Positions 48,880 to 62,760 are shown, numbered from the stretch's first letter. The stretch: 64,000 nucleotides of DNA from Sodiomyces alkalinus F11 (GCF_003711515.1 NW_021167079.1:6194385-6258384); one strand, 5' to 3'. Translations and numbers: made by a program. The notes: generated by a model from the letters alone, not told the origin.

Positions 48880-49905
48880 ATGGTTACCCTAATCAGGGCG
48901 TGCTAACTTCGGCGCTAAGGTTAACACTCACGTCGGTTAGTTCGAGGTGGCTAGTAAGGGCGGCGTTTCGTATATCGAGCTCGACCTTCTATCTTCGGTC
49001 ATCGATTTAGATACCCGGCTTACCGTTACGAACCGGTTTTAGAATACCTTATTAAATATTACTAACCGGGACGTGGAATAGGCTCTATTTAGGGAGATAC
49101 GTGACTTCTTTAAGACGCCCTTATTCCGCTGCCGTATCTTCGTGGCTAAGGACCTCGCGGGTCACTAGAAAGAGTATATTATAAAGATCGTGATAAGGCC
49201 TTACGCCGCTAGGGCACTTATCGTGTAGGTATATAGCGTAGTTAATAAGGTGCCCTGCTAGTACTACTAAGAACGCTGGACCGCTATAATAGATCGGGTT
49301 TATAATAAGATCGCGTACCTATTCTATAAGTGTGTCTCCTTACCGTAGAATCCACGCTTCCCCGACTACGCTAACTACCTATTCTATAGGTTTACTTACA
49401 CGTTCCGAGACACGGGCCTTTATAAGGAGTTCTAGTAGGCTAAGTATAAGATTAGCTAGCCTGATAGTGATTACCCCGGCTTTAAATACTATAATCCCCT
49501 CCCTAAGGATAATTTAGTGTTACTGTAGTCTTTTTATAACGATAAATAATACCCGATCCACTCGCCTCAGACCGGTGTTTCCCTAATTAATATAACCGCT
49601 ATAGGCTACGAGATTACTTACTAGATACGCTAGGCCTAGAACGGTAAGACCGCTAAGGCTTATAATAGCTTACTTAGTCTTATCCTATTACTCTTAGCTC
49701 GGTATAGGAAAGAGGTGGATAGGTATTATAATATTATCCGTAAGGCTAAAGAGGTGCCTAACTGGGAGAAAATAGTTATCTACTAGACTATTCCGCTTCC
49801 TAAGGGGGCTTAGGTCTAGCGCCGGGTCTCTAAGAAGTACGGGCCTAAGGAAGGTAACTATAAAAGCGACCCTAACCCAGAAACTAAATTATCTACTTAA
49901 TAGGG
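48880..49905 (+). pseudogene. Decayed reading frame antisense to nested pol, unknown product
   Basis: The plus-strand frame is readable for over 300 codons with only RIP-type stops. Typical stretches are SYIELDLLSSVIDLDTRLTV, REIRDFFKTPLFRCRIFVAK and HSPQTGVSLINITAIGYEIT. The protein looks globular and is not low-complexity. I do not recognise a family. It lies between the Ulp1-like frame and integrase, on the opposite strand to both. Confidence 0.55.
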
Positions 49906-51300
49906 TGCTTTATAATCAGGGAAATAGGTAGTAAGGATAGGTACGTGGTTTACTGGGTGGCTTATAGGGACGGGAATCAGGTAGTTAATTAACTAAATAA
50001 TATAACTTTAATAGATAAACGGGATTTCTAAAAAGCGACGTTCCCTAGTAACTAGGGCTTTTACTCTTTTCGCGAGAGCTTCGAGATAGGTTTAATTAGG
50101 GGAATAGGTAGTAAGGTCAGGGGAAAAAGGTATAAAAGGAGGTTTTCTTCGTGGTTTATCTTCTTCTCTTTTTCCTTCTTATCACGATACTCCGTTTTCT
50201 ACTCTATATAAGTAGACTCCACGGGCCTATCTACCGACGGAGCCCTTATAAGAAGAATAAAATTTATAGGTAATAGCCGGTAGTCGCTTAATCAGGCTAA
50301 CAAAGCTAGGGAATCCCCAGATTTTCCGGGTTTTATTATTATTATCGCTATCGTCGTCGTAATATTACGTTTTTCTTTTTCTAGGGTTTTTCTGGCAGGG
50401 CTCTTAACGCCGTTGACTTAGTGTCTTAAACTTACTCTTCTGGTGATAGATATAGTGTTGATCTTCTCTTTCTGGACGAGAAACTTACGTGTAGTAGGTT
50501 TAAGGGTAATATATATATATACGTGGTCAGGGGAATAGGGGTATAATATCAGTAATAGGGAGAGCGATTAGTAATAAAGATCAGGAAAAAGGGGGCTTTA
50601 GGTAGTGGAAAGGAGAGGGCTTTTTATACTTTTTAAAATCAGGCTATTAAGATTAACGTAATACCTTAATAAGTTACTCGTACTAGGGTTAGTAAAGGAG
50701 AGATTTGTAGTTTATGGCTTATAGCCTTTAACGGTATTTCTCTCGATTATATTATACCCTTAGTAACCGTTCCTATACTAATTATTCCCGACTATAACTC
50801 CCTTCCGCAGAATAGACAGCTTATATTAAACCAGGTATAATTTAGCTTAGGTCCAATAAATTATACGGTGATTAGGGGATAGAAGTAAAGAATTCAAGAT
50901 TATAATAAAAGAAACCTATACTTATTATAGAAAGGAGAGTGTATAGTAGTATATCTCTATAACGTCCACGTAGTTAGACTTACTTATAAATATAATAAAC
51001 GATAAATATAGGAAAAAGTCTTCTAATCGGGGAAATAAGTCCAGATAGGTTTATAGTGCTTCTGATTAGGGTAATAAAGGCAAAAGTTTAAAAAAGAAAC
51101 GGACTAGGGTAGTAGTTAGGAAGATTATTTATAGGTTTACGCCCTTTATACTAGCGTATATCGCGACTCTAAGTGGATAAGAGACTCAGCTCTATTTACC
51201 CTCGGCCCTAAGACTACACGCTAGCCTCCTAGCGAGTACAGGCTTCAAAAATAAAGGAAATCAGGGAAAATAATAATAAGGAATAAAATACAGCTCGCCA
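49906..51300. other. Non-coding segment of the nested element with recurring ATCAGG motifs
   Basis: No protein frame is seen. An (A/G)(A/G)TCAGG-type motif recurs at least seven times between 49,912 and 51,260, often as AATCAGGG(A)AA. A TATA-rich stretch lies at 50,509-50,522. Confidence 0.5.
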
Positions 51301-54300
51301 GCATAACCCTCGTACTTACTCGGGTTAAAATCTAGGCGCTATAGAATCTACACCTTAACGGTACTAGACTCCCTTACCTTTTTTAACTCTTCTTCTAGCT
51401 TTTTATAATACTCCCCTAATAACTCTCTTAGTCTTTGGAGCGGCGTAAAATATCGTTAATAGTATAATTAAGGGAACTAACGTTATCCTCGGCCTTAGTA
51501 TCTTCCTTAGGGTCCTTACTAGGCAAAAGGGGTGCTTTGGTGACTTCTTCGGTAATAGGCGCTCCTCGGACAGGGTACGTAATCTTAAGCTCTTCGCTAT
51601 AGTCCCGTTTAAGTATAGTCTAGTCCTTAGACTCCTAATACCTATCGTCGTTTTTAATAAACTTCTTTAGGCAGTTAGCGGTAAAAGTAATCCCTTTTAG
51701 TTCTTCCCTAGTAAGAGTCTCGAGGATGAAGGACTTATTATCGTGATTAGCCTTCTGGATACGATATAGGCCGCTCTAGCGGTAGTCGAGCTTAGCCTTA
51801 CGGCTTATATCGATAGTTTTCTTAGTATCGTGAACTAGTATAATATCCTTAACTTATAGCCTTTACTTACGGAGTACCCGGGCACGGCTAGCGTTAATAT
51901 AGGCTATCTATCGCCCTCGTTATTTAGTAATTATAGTAATAGTAGCTTATCGATTAGTATTAATCTAGGTAAAAGCCCTTAACCGAAGTATTATCTTATC
52001 CTTAGAGGTTTTAACACGGCCCTAGTCCAGTACTCTCCAGGTTAAACAGGTTATCTCGATCGGGGTAATAGCCTCGTGGCCGTGTAGAAGGAAGAAAGGG
52101 GTGCGGCTAGTAGAAGCTCTTACCGTTATACGGTTAGCGAAGAGGACTATCGGGAGGATCTTATAAAGGGCTTTAGGGTAAAGCTTCGACTAAATAGATA
52201 GAGCGTGGGTAATAGCCTTATACCTAACCTCGTCAAGGCTATTAGCGCGGGGGTAATAGGCCGAGGCGAGCTTTCGAGTAGTCCTATAGCGACGGTTTAG
52301 CTTAATTATATAACCCTTATTCTCTAGACCTCTATCTATAAGGAGGATTATATAGAGCTTATACCTATAGATTATATCTTCTTATAAGAACGAGGTAATA
52401 GCCTTAGACGTGTTCTTCTTTAGTAGTCGGGTCTTAACCTAACCTGTGAATATATAGCGGGCCTCTATAAGATACTATCCTTAAAGATATTAAATATCCA
52501 GGCAGACCTAGGTGAAAAGGAGGGCGGTTTCGGGCAGGCTTATTACGATTAGGGGGTCCTCCTAGGAACGGCTACGGCGGGCCTAATATTCAGAACAGGA
52601 CTCGATAAACCTCTAAACGCTTTTATAGATACTATCCTAGAAGTAGTTAGCGGCGAGGCGATAGTAGGTATTTTACTTTCCTCGATATCCGGATTCGTTA
52701 TAGGCTCTCCTGATTAGATTAACCTGGGTATCCTTATCGTTAATCTAGCGTTTAGGGGTCGAATCGGCTTTAGTTACTCGGGTCTATAATAGTCTATTCT
52801 TAAGGAATACACAGGTAGCTCTATCTTTAACTCTGCGGGCTTCCTTAGGATTTATTCCTCTAGGCACGCGAAAGGTTATTAAGAAGGTGGCTGCTTCTCG
52901 GCTTCCGTAAGGAAGATTCTATCGTCCACGAAGTCGTTTAGGTCTCCTTCGGTATTATTATTAGCCTAATTAAAGGGTATTCCGGGTATCCGCGAGAGTC
53001 TATCGGCTATAGTATTCTTAGATCCTTTAATATACTTAATATCGAAGTCGAAGAGCCGGATCCAGGTAAGCTATCGGGTGATTAGGGTATTAGGGAGGTT
53101 AGTAGTAGATCCTTTTAACTAGGATAAAAGGGCTTAGGTATCGGTTTCGAGGATAAAGTAAACCCTATAAAGGTAGTTATATAGACGCCGAAGGGTCTTT
53201 AGGACTCCCCTTAGCTTTAGCTTACGAGTATTATAAATCCTCTCTACGGGAGACTAATAGCCGCTTTCGTATTATACTATAGCTCTTTTATCCTTAACGT
53301 ACTATCCGAGGATTCTACCCTATCTATCCGTGCTAGCGTCGACGATAACGTAGATAACTCCCACGCCTTCGCCGTACTAGATAGTAATCAGGATAGGGGC
53401 AGAGGTAAGGGCTTTCTTAAGGGCGTTTATAGCGTGTTATTAGGGCTCCTCCCACTTAAAGGCAGTATTCTTCCATAGCAGGTCGGTTAGGGGTCTAGCG
53501 ATAATAGCGAACTTATAAATCCAGACTCGGTAAAAGGTAGCGAGACCGAGGAACGAATAAATATCAGAGACCGTACTATACCTTTCCTACTCTTAGACCT
53601 TCGTAATCTTAGCCTACTTAGGGGAAAGACTATTAGTACTATAGATATAGCCCACGATAATAGCTGCTTTCTAACACTACTAGCTTTTCATACCTACGAT
53701 AATACCTTTAGCTAGCTTTACGTTAAGAAGTACTTTATCGATATTAGCGATATACTCGGCTATAAAACGGCGAATTCCTGGTCTAATTAGGGTATCCTCG
53801 TAGGTAGTTATCGGTCCTTTCACTATAATATCGTTAATAAAGGGTCTATAATACTAGGGAATAAGGTTATAAAGGATACGGGTTATAATACGTATAAACT
53901 AGGCTACTAAATTAGTAGCCCCCTAAGGAAGGGTATATATCCTGAAGAGTCTAATAATAGTCGTAAAGGTAGTTAAATCTCGAGACTCCTTATTAAGAGT
54001 GACCTAATCGTAGCCGGAGAAGAGGTCTAAGAGGGATATAAGCTTATATATAGCGAAATCCTCGGAGAACTCGTCGGCCTTAGGCAGTATAAAGGTATCT
54101 TAAAGGGTTACTACGTTAATCTTAGTAGCCGAGTTAATAAGCCGTATATTGCCGTCCTTCTTCTTAACTAGGAACCAGGGGTTACGATAGGCTACGTGGC
54201 TCTCTTCGATCACACCCTTCTTAAGGCGGTCTTTTATTATCTACACGACTATAGACTCTAGAGCCATAGGGATAGGGATCCCTTTCGCCTACCACGCCTT

Positions 54301-54400
54301 ATAAGGAACCGCTCGAATCTTCTATAAAGGGGCTACCCGTTCGTTAAGGCGGCCGCACTTAGTCTAGTTCTACATAATAGCTACTTCGCGGTTTAGAAGG
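51300..54400 (-). pseudogene. Nested element: reverse transcriptase, RNase H and integrase remnant
   Basis: RT blocks read in order on the minus strand: YRNPWFLVKKKDGNIRLIN, LDLFSGYD, SRDLTTF, GATNLVA, then RPFINDIIVKGP. The last is the catalytic FIDD block with the first Asp changed to Asn (53,830-53,835). RNase H follows (KKALTSAPILITI, YVIVDAST), then the integrase region down to about 51,300. This RT belongs to a different gypsy lineage from the two chromoviruses. Confidence 0.82.
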
Positions 54401-55399
54401 ACTATTATTAGGAGCTCCTTTTCCTTAGGGGTTAAGTAGTCGACGGTCTTTAGGATAGCGTCGAGTCTTTCGGGTATAAGGCGCGAATAGGGTATAATTT
54501 TAGAAAACTTCGGTGTGATCAGGCTAATAAACCGCTCGTCTTCTAGCTCCTAATCTTCCTCTTTAATTTCTACGAGGATATTCTTCTTCTAGTAGGGGTC
54601 TTTATCAGGGACACTTCTATTAGACAGAACGTCGTTAAGAGGGTAAACCTCAAGAGCCTTAGGCTTCTATATAGTAAAGACGCCTTCGGGATTAGGGGGA
54701 TAGTATACTTCTTTAATAAGATCCTAGGACTTCCTCCTCTTCGGCTATTATAGCCTCCTTTTCGTAACCGCGGCTATACTAGTAATACTATCCTCCCCTT
54801 TCTTTAAAGCCTCGAGCGCTTATATCTAGGAATTATCCTACGTTATCCGGTCCTTTTGAAAATACGAGACTAAGAGGCTATTAGAGTGATTAGGCTAATA
54901 GTAGTATAGAAAAGTCGAAAAAGATAAGTGGTTAGTATAAATTAGTTATGAATATATAGTCGTAGTTATTATATAGGGAGCCTCCGCGACACACCTCTTA
55001 TATCCTCGGCCCTAATTTCGTGGCATCGCCCTTAAGGCTATATAAATTCTCTTTATTAGGGGCTTTACCTCCTCTGTAAATAGGAAGGCTACTAAAGCAG
55101 TAGCGTCCTTATTATCTAAATAAAAGAAAATATCGTCGTCGCTCTTTTTCTTCTTCTCCTCCCTCGCCTCCTCCTTCTCTTTCGCCCCCTAATCGGGCGA
55201 ACCGCTAGTCCTATTATTACTCGATATTAAGGTAGCGGCCCCGGACTAACTATAAGGGACGCCGTCCTCCCCTTACTATCCGATACTTAGATCGATTAAA
55301 TCCTCCTCCTCTTAACGCTTCTCCTCCTCTTTAAACTTAGGCTAGCTTTATCTATAAGGGCGGTTATCGACCTATTCTCTACTAGCGATAAGGACGATA

Positions 55400-58300
55400 A
55401 TACGGGCATCCCCGTAGGCGAAGTCTATATCGATCTATCCGTCCCTATAAGTAAAAGAGGCGTGACTATTAAGTAAGAATAGCAGGCTAAGAAGTATCCT
55501 AGGCCTTATTCCCTCGATTACTATAAAATAGACTTTCCCGTGCTAGTCCCCGACCTAGAGGTGCTCCTCTAGATATCCTGCGTAGTTTACCCTATCCACG
55601 TTATTAATCTCCTTAATCGCGATATTACTTTTACCGATATAACCCCGTAGTCCTAGCTTCTCCACGAGGTCTAGCCGGATAGTGTTAAAGACGGCTCCTA
55701 TATTAATAACTACGTAAAAACGGTCCTCCGTAGGGTAGGCCTTAGCTATTCGCTTAGTAGGAGGCTTTAGTTTATTAATCGTCGGGGCGGGCGTAATAGA
55801 TAGGGTATTATTAGGCGTATAGGCTATAATCGTGGTATTCGTAAACCATGTAGGGCGTTTAGGACCTAGGGGTAAAGAGTTTATAAAAAAGGCCTCTTTA
55901 GGGGCTAAGCGGATAACCTTATAAGGCTTTACCTAGCTACCGATTAACCTTAGCGTCTCCTCGTAGTCCGCTAGGATAACTCTATTAGTGGAGAGGAGGT
56001 AAACTATAGGAACCTTAACCTCTATCTCTAAAAGGTGCTTTAGGCTCTTCTCGCGGACTTTTAGTATAACGGCCTCCTAGTTAAATAAGTTAAGGGTATC
56101 CTTTTAAGCCGAGGCTCGCGAGATAGGCCGAGTAGTAGTCGAGGTAGTGGTGGGTCTAGATATAGGGGCTATCGAATTAGGAGTTAGGCCGTCGTCTATA
56201 TCGGTATCGTTAACTATCTTTATAACCCTTTAGGAGCTTTCCGGAGTTATTAGAGTCTATTAAACGGCCTAATTAGGGAAACCAGCCACTTTTAGCGTGG
56301 GTTTACTAATTCTACCGCTCCTAGTAGTGCGAAGAGGGTCCTAGGGGTCGGTCGAAGTATATCGAGATACAGACGTAGTATATACTCTAGCTATAATAAA
56401 GTTAATAGTTCTCGTGACCTTAATAACCCTTAAGGCTTAAGTGGCTTAGGTGGCCTAACCACTCTAACCGGTCTACTAATTCTATACCTGCTTAACTATA
56501 TACTTAATTATAAGCCTATTAGTCTTATTAGTCTTATAGGGGAGGGTGGCGGGCTAGAAGGTCTTAATATAAAGGTCTACGAGCTCCTTAAATCGGCTAT
56601 AGAGTTTAATAGCTAGCTAATATAGTATAAGGCATCGATATAGCCAGTACTTATTAACTCGTAGCTCACTCTTTAGGCAGGCTGCCTAGGTACTAGTTTA
56701 ATCTATAACTGAATACGCGGGGAACTCCTACTTAACTAGGTTATAGGCGGTATCGTGGATTAGGATAGGGTAGTTATCTCTCCAATACCCTTTTTAGCTG
56801 TAGTAGTAGTAGCGAGCTAGCGGGGGCTATCCGTTATTTTAGACACCTCTCTATTATCCAGGGCGGTTATTATATTATTAGGTCGGGCGGCTATTATTAC
56901 GCTGGTTATTATATCCAGGGCGGGGTCCTCCGTAATAGATCTCCTCGGTGTACTAGGCGTTATTAGGTTAGGAAGCGGCACCGTTAGCCTGATTAGGGGT
57001 GGCGAAGTGTATTAAAGCAGTTGTTATAGGCTGAGGGGCGTGTTTAAGGACGGTATAAAAGGCGTTCTTTAGATTAGACTTTATAGCGAGGAGGGCTTAG
57101 ACCTTCTCCGTGCCTATCCTTTTAGATAGAGCGAGTACTTAGGCGGTAATACCCCTAACGCCTTTAGCTCTATTATAGATAAGGGAAATAGTATACTTCT
57201 TAAAGAGGTCGGCGAGCTTATCTATATCTAATTAAGAGGCCGTAGACTCCTAGACTATCGTAGGCCGCCTTAAGATAGTGGGCTAGAAAGCGGCGCTATT
57301 AGGCTAATTAGACTTAGCTATACCTAGTATAGCATCCCTATCTATAAGCTTACCCTCTACTTCCTAGATATCCGTAGACCACTCGCGTAGTAGGTCCAAA
57401 AGCAGCTTATAGCTCTTAACTATCTTTCTTAAGTTAGTGCCTCGAATCTTAAGCTTATTAGCGATAAATATATAGATATCCTTATACAGAATAGTAAGGA
57501 CGATACCGTAGAGCTTAGAGTCCTTAATAAAAGTGCCTTAGACCCGCTCTGCCTTAGCCTTCTAGATAGTGATTTACTATAATAAGTCCCTAACCTAATA
57601 AACGCTATTAATCTTATACGTCTTATATTTTACCCGAAGCTAATAAACCTCGTAAAAGAAGTTAAGTTAGTAGTTAGGATCTAGATAAGAGAACTCTTTA
57701 ACGAGCTTCTTAACTAGATTAGACTAACTACCTTTAGCGGTTTAAACCTCTTTAATTAGGCGTTCGATAGCGGGACGAATAGCCGTATCCGTGTATAGGT
57801 TAACGTAGGTGATCTTATCGGCTTTACTAAGGCGGTTAAGCTTAGTATAGTTATCGTACTGCTAAAGGAACGTGGAGAGGGACTTACCACTAAAGCGGGG
57901 AGCTCTAATAGCGAGGGGATTTAGGGGTGCTCTTAACGTAGTAGTAGTAGGGGGTAGGGCTTTAACGACCTCGGTAATAGTACTCTCTCGGTCACGGCTT
58001 ATCAGGGCTTATAGTAGCTTAATTAGGTCTTTAGCGGTGGTAGGGGAAGCGTTCGAAGCGGGCTAGGCGGTAAAGATAGGCTGGGCAGGGGTAGTAATAG
58101 GGGTAGTTATCGAAATAGCAGCCGGAGCCGCGGTAGACATAGTAATCGGCCTAGAAACGGGCGGAGGTAAGGCTATAGCCCCGATATCGTGATTCCCCTA
58201 ATTAGGGGTAGTAGAAGTGGTAGGCGTAAGAATAAGGGGAATAGCCGGCGAGGGAGCCTTATTATCGGAGTCGCTAATAACGATAATAGAGGTAAGCTCG

Positions 58301-58700
58301 CGATACTAAGTCTAAGTATCTATAGTATTTTAGGTATAAGTATAAGGGGGTAGGCGAATAATAATAACAGGGTTAGGGCGCTTAGGGTATTTAGGGAAAG
58401 GTTTTTCGAACTAATTATCTAGCGAGAAGATTCTATAGGTATTCTAGATATTAGCTAGGTTATTATATATATTATCTCGTCTTAATAAGAGTAATAAGGT
58501 CTTTAATAAGAGGGCGGTCCTAGGTTTTACTCCTTAATACTTATCTTTAGAGTCTAGCTTTTCTAACTCACCTTAAAGGAAGAGACCCCCTATAATCAGG
58601 AGATTGCCTATTAGTAAAGAGACTATACTCACGGATATTAATATTAAAAGCACTACCCGCTAAGTCTTATAAAAAAGCATCACGACCTGCTTACGGGGTC
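55400..58700 (-). pseudogene. Nested element: gag with CCHC knuckle and aspartic protease remnant
   Basis: The gag frame holds helical stretches (LADLFKKYTISLI and others) and a knuckle at 56,770-56,811 that reads YYYYS-stop-KGYWRDNY. It fits C-x2-C-x4-H-x4-C with every ligand converted to Tyr. The protease site at 55,696-55,704 reads N-I-G within VVINIGAVFNTIRLDLV, where D-T-G is expected; both changes are RIP type. Confidence 0.78.
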
Positions 58701-59240
58701 TATAGAGGTCCTTACTAGACTATCGGGTCCTCTTATAAGGTATCGTTATTTCGCTCCCACGCTCGGTATTAGCTTTTTATTAGATCTACTAGGGTTTAGT
58801 TACCCTAATCCGAGTAAGCTACTCTTAGCGGTCTTATCTTTTCTTCGCCGTCGTGCGAGGGTCTATCTTAGTTAGTAGTAGGGGTTACGAGCCCCCTATT
58901 AAGTCTATTCTATATCCGAAATCTAACTCTATCGCGATCTAATCGGTTTCTTCCGCTATAATTACCACCTCCGTAGCGGCGGGTCTTATAATTAAAAGTG
59001 TTAATAGTTCTTTAACTCTTACCTAAGTAGTTATTTCTTTTCCTGATCTTATTAGGGCAAATCTCCCCTCGGTCTTAAAGCGTTAAATCCTTCCTTAGTC
59101 GTTATCTTTATATTCTTCTCGGGGTTATTAACTAATAGTCCGTTTAGGAGGGCCGGAACCTCCCTCGAGCGCCTCTATTACTCTAATCAGGGTCAGAACA
59201 CTTTAGGGACGCTGAATAAATCCGCCTCCGAGCACTATAT

Positions 59241-59598
59241 TATAACTGGATAAAGATATAGTGGTACTAGATCGTTAAGATAAAGATCAGATAAAGAGGT
59301 TAGTCTAGTGAAACCACCATGCATAACTAAAACATAACTAACACCGCTATAACCTTTAGTGAAGAAGTAGATTGGTAGTTAGTATTCTGATTAGGATAAT
59401 GTAAGTTAAACTAGAAAGATACCTTAAACGTAGAATATGTAATTATAAAAGAGGATAATAATTATATGATAGTCCCCCGATAAGGACGTCCCGAGCCTGT
59501 CCTTAATATATATATAGGCAGCGGATCCAGCGGCCTTAAAAAGGGGGGTTATATAACCGTCTGCCGAACCACTCCAACGCCGTATCTACGCGGTTATA
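59241..59598 (-). repeat. 5' LTR of the nested element
   Basis: 358 bp, same length as the copy at 45,454-45,811. Differences between the two are mostly C/T and G/A. Confidence 0.92.
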
Positions 59599-59602
59599 GT
59601 AA

Positions 59603-61000
59603 CCAGGGCGCGCTTATAGGGCGTATATTAGGGCTTCCTTAATAACCTATCCGCGGGGTTTAATATCCCCGGACAGTGCCGAATCTTAAAATTAAACGGG
59701 GCGAGCTCCTTAAGCCACTATGCGTGCTGCCCCTTAAGCATCGGCTTATTTAGTAGGTGGCGATAGTTTAAATAGTCTATTAGGACTATTATAGGGCTTT
59801 AACTATAGGCTATATAGTGGCGCTATATACGGAAAGACTCGATAATAGCTATAAGCTCCGAATCGGGCGTGCTATAATTAAGCTTAGCGCTATAAAGCTT
59901 ACGGGATATAAACGGGATAGGCCTTTATAGCCTATCCTTAAGCTAACTAATAATAACGCTAGTAGTAAAGGCAGATATATCGGGTTCGATACGTATAGGT
60001 AGGGCAGGATTAAAATGCCTTAAAACTAGCGCCTTCTAAAATAGTAGCTTTATTTCCTCGAACACGGCCTAGGCCTACTAGGAAAGCACGAGGACCCCGG
60101 CGTGCCCCTTAGTAGGGCCCCCTATATAGCCCCCTATGTAGCCCCCTTTCAGATAGTCTATAAGAGGGGCGGCTGCCTTAGAGTAATTCTTAATAAAACG
60201 CCTGTAAAAACCCGTGAAGCCTAGGAAGACCTGCATCTTCTTAACACTATTAGAAAGCTCCTAGTCGCGGATAGCCTTAACGTGGAATAGGTCTATACGT
60301 ACCCTATCTAGACTATAGATAAAACCGAGGAATTCCACGTCTCTAGTTTTAAACTTGCACGTATCGGGGTTAGTATATACGGACTACTGCCTAAGCCTTA
60401 TACGGACCTCGCGGACGTGTACGCGGTAAGTAGCTAAGTCCTTACTATAAATAAGGATATTATTAAGGTAGACTATATAGATAGTATCTATAAGGCCTAA
60501 TAACGCTTAGTTAATATAGTATTAGAAGCTCGCTAGCATATTAGTAAGACCGAACGGTATAATAAGGTATTCATAGTGGCCGTATTTTATACGGAACGCC
60601 GTTTTCGATTTATTACCTGCCCGTATATAAAGCCGGTAGTATACGTCCTTAAGATCCAGCTTAGTATAGTACTACGCTAACGATAACCGATCTAGGATTT
60701 CGTGGATTAGGGGTAAGGGGGTATAATCCTTAATAGTTACCTTCTTTAACCCTCTATAGTTAATATAAAGACGTAACTTACTACCTTTCTTCGGAATAAA
60801 CAGAATAGGGGCGCCGGCCGGACTAATAGATAGTCTACTCTACCCCTTCGTAACGGTATCTTATAAATACTAGCGTAGTACCTTTAATTCCTGCGCCGCG
60901 AGAGGGTAAATCGGGCTATAAGGGGGCTTTTTCCCTTCTTTAATCTTAATAGCGTGGTCCTACTACTAATACGTCGGTAGCCTCCCAGCGTTTTCGACGT
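59603..61000 (-). pseudogene. Outer element: reverse transcriptase and RNase H remnant
   Basis: The minus strand reads [55 protein letters not shown] and the catalytic block VYLNNILIYSKD (60,469-60,474). Both catalytic Asp residues of YLDD are now Asn. RNase H ends with HCPGILNPADRL next to the nested insertion. Confidence 0.85.
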
Positions 61001-61699
61001 TAAAAACGTTACGAAATTTTAATACTACTCCGGCAGTATAAGGGGTTCCTCGGCCTCTAAGAATTTATCTCTATATCCTACCAAAGGGTTTTCTACTAGG
61101 CCGACGTGGCCGATTAGGCTAATATGTAGGACCCGCATAGAACCTATATAGGTTAGAGTAAGGATAGACTTAGCTTATCTAACTACCCTACGCAGCTCTC
61201 TTAAGGATATAACTATACTAAGCTCTGCGTAGGTTAAGGGGTAGGTCTATATACTATACTGCTAATTAATATTAGGGTTAACGGCTATAAGCCACGGTCT
61301 TCCTAGGATTATACGGGCACCCTAGAGATTAAGCTATATAATGTGGAACTCGGCGCGCTATACTCTCTTCCGACCCTAGTAGTCGGTAGTGGTAATAATC
61401 CTATAAAGGGACCTAAGAGTTATCTTTATTTATCCTTCCGTAATCCAGGATACCGGGATCGGGGACCCTTTAGGAACCTAATTAGGTCTTAGCAGAGACC
61501 GATCTAAAACGTTAATATCGGCGCCTCCGTTAAGCAGAGCCGACGTCTATACTTATTCCCTACCTCGATAAAAGGATACACGTGCCTTTACCGGTATAGT
61601 GGTGGTAAAGGGGGTTACTCGAGGTAAGTGTTATTCCTAGGGCACTTCGCCTGTAATACGGCTAACCGTGGGGTAAAAGGTAGATACCGGTTAGGTATT

Positions 61700-62760
61700 C
61701 GGGTTATTATTACTTAAGCGTTATTTAGCACGGGGGCTAGAGTATATAGTGGCGTAATACCCCTTTTAGTTATAATTATAGTAAGTAATAGAGTTAAGGT
61801 ACGATAACGGTCTAAGACGTATAGGGTAGCTAGGAGTAGAGGCTAGTATAGATATAGGGGCAGATATAGAAATAGGGATAGAAGTAGTGGTATAAGGAGG
61901 GCTACTAGTAAAACTATAGGTGGCCGGGGTATAGGGATTATAACCGTGGGTATACGAGCAGAGACGATATTATTAGGTAGCGGACTAGAAGTCTATCCGA
62001 GCGCCGGCTAGTCCGTTAGTAATAGTTAAGGCCTTAGCCCTACGATAGGCCGGGGCTAAATTCTAGTAGTCCTTAGGAACCCCTATAGATACTATATAGT
62101 CCCAGATAAGTAGGTGGACCCTTATTAGCACTATCTAAATCCTCCACTAGTCTGGGAGCTCGCCCGGTAGTTCTGACTTTAGGGCTTCCCACCGTTATAT
62201 AAACTTAGCGTAGGACTCGCCCTCTCTCTAAAATAAGATAGACTCGCTCTGGATTTATACCGCTACCTCTTATAGGCGGGTGTTATTATCGTCGACCTAA
62301 TAAGATAACTAGGCTTATAGGGCGGCCTAGCTAACTCTATTAGAATTGCTATTATACTTATATTGTAGTTTAGCCTGCTAGCGCTCCTTAAAGTGATAGG
62401 GGAGACACGATATAACGAAGTAGTTCTTCGTAGCGTCCGTGGGAAAAGACTAAGAATCTAGGTTAAACCGTTGATTTATTTCCTAAATAAACGTGCGATA
62501 CTTAGCCTAGGATACGCTATCGTATTTTAGAAGAGGAAAATTAAACTTAGCCTATATAGCGGATCCGTGTATAGATAATATCGTGGATATATTATAAGTA
62601 TACTAGAATCCCGATAGGGTTATAATAATATGACGCCGAGGTTCGGCTATATAATAGTAGGTGATATCGGCTAGGCTAGGATTAATAGTAGGATTAATAG
62701 TAGCGGCGGCGGCGGTAGTAATAGCGGCGGTAGTATCCGCTTCTAGCTGAGTAAGGTACA
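61700..62760 (-). pseudogene. Outer element: gag remnant
   Basis: An Ala/Thr-rich start (about 62,755-62,670) leads into a Gag-type segment (NYFVISCLPYHFKER, ESYAKFI) typical of retrotransposon gag domains. Stops are RIP-type. Confidence 0.65.

Larger units (their letters stand above)
45454..59598 (-). mobile_element. Nested 14,145-bp Ty3/gypsy element with extra cargo region
   Basis: 358-bp direct LTRs at both ends share perfect 6-bp inverted tips TATAAC...GTTATA (TGTAAC...GTTACA before RIP). A 4-bp duplication GTAA flanks it (45,450-45,453 and 59,599-59,602). On the minus strand gag, protease, RT, RNase H and integrase occupy 58,700-51,300. The remaining 5.4 kb before the 3' LTR contains a Ulp1-like frame and an antisense frame. 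The length is well above the usual 5-8 kb for fungal gypsy elements. Confidence 0.88.
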
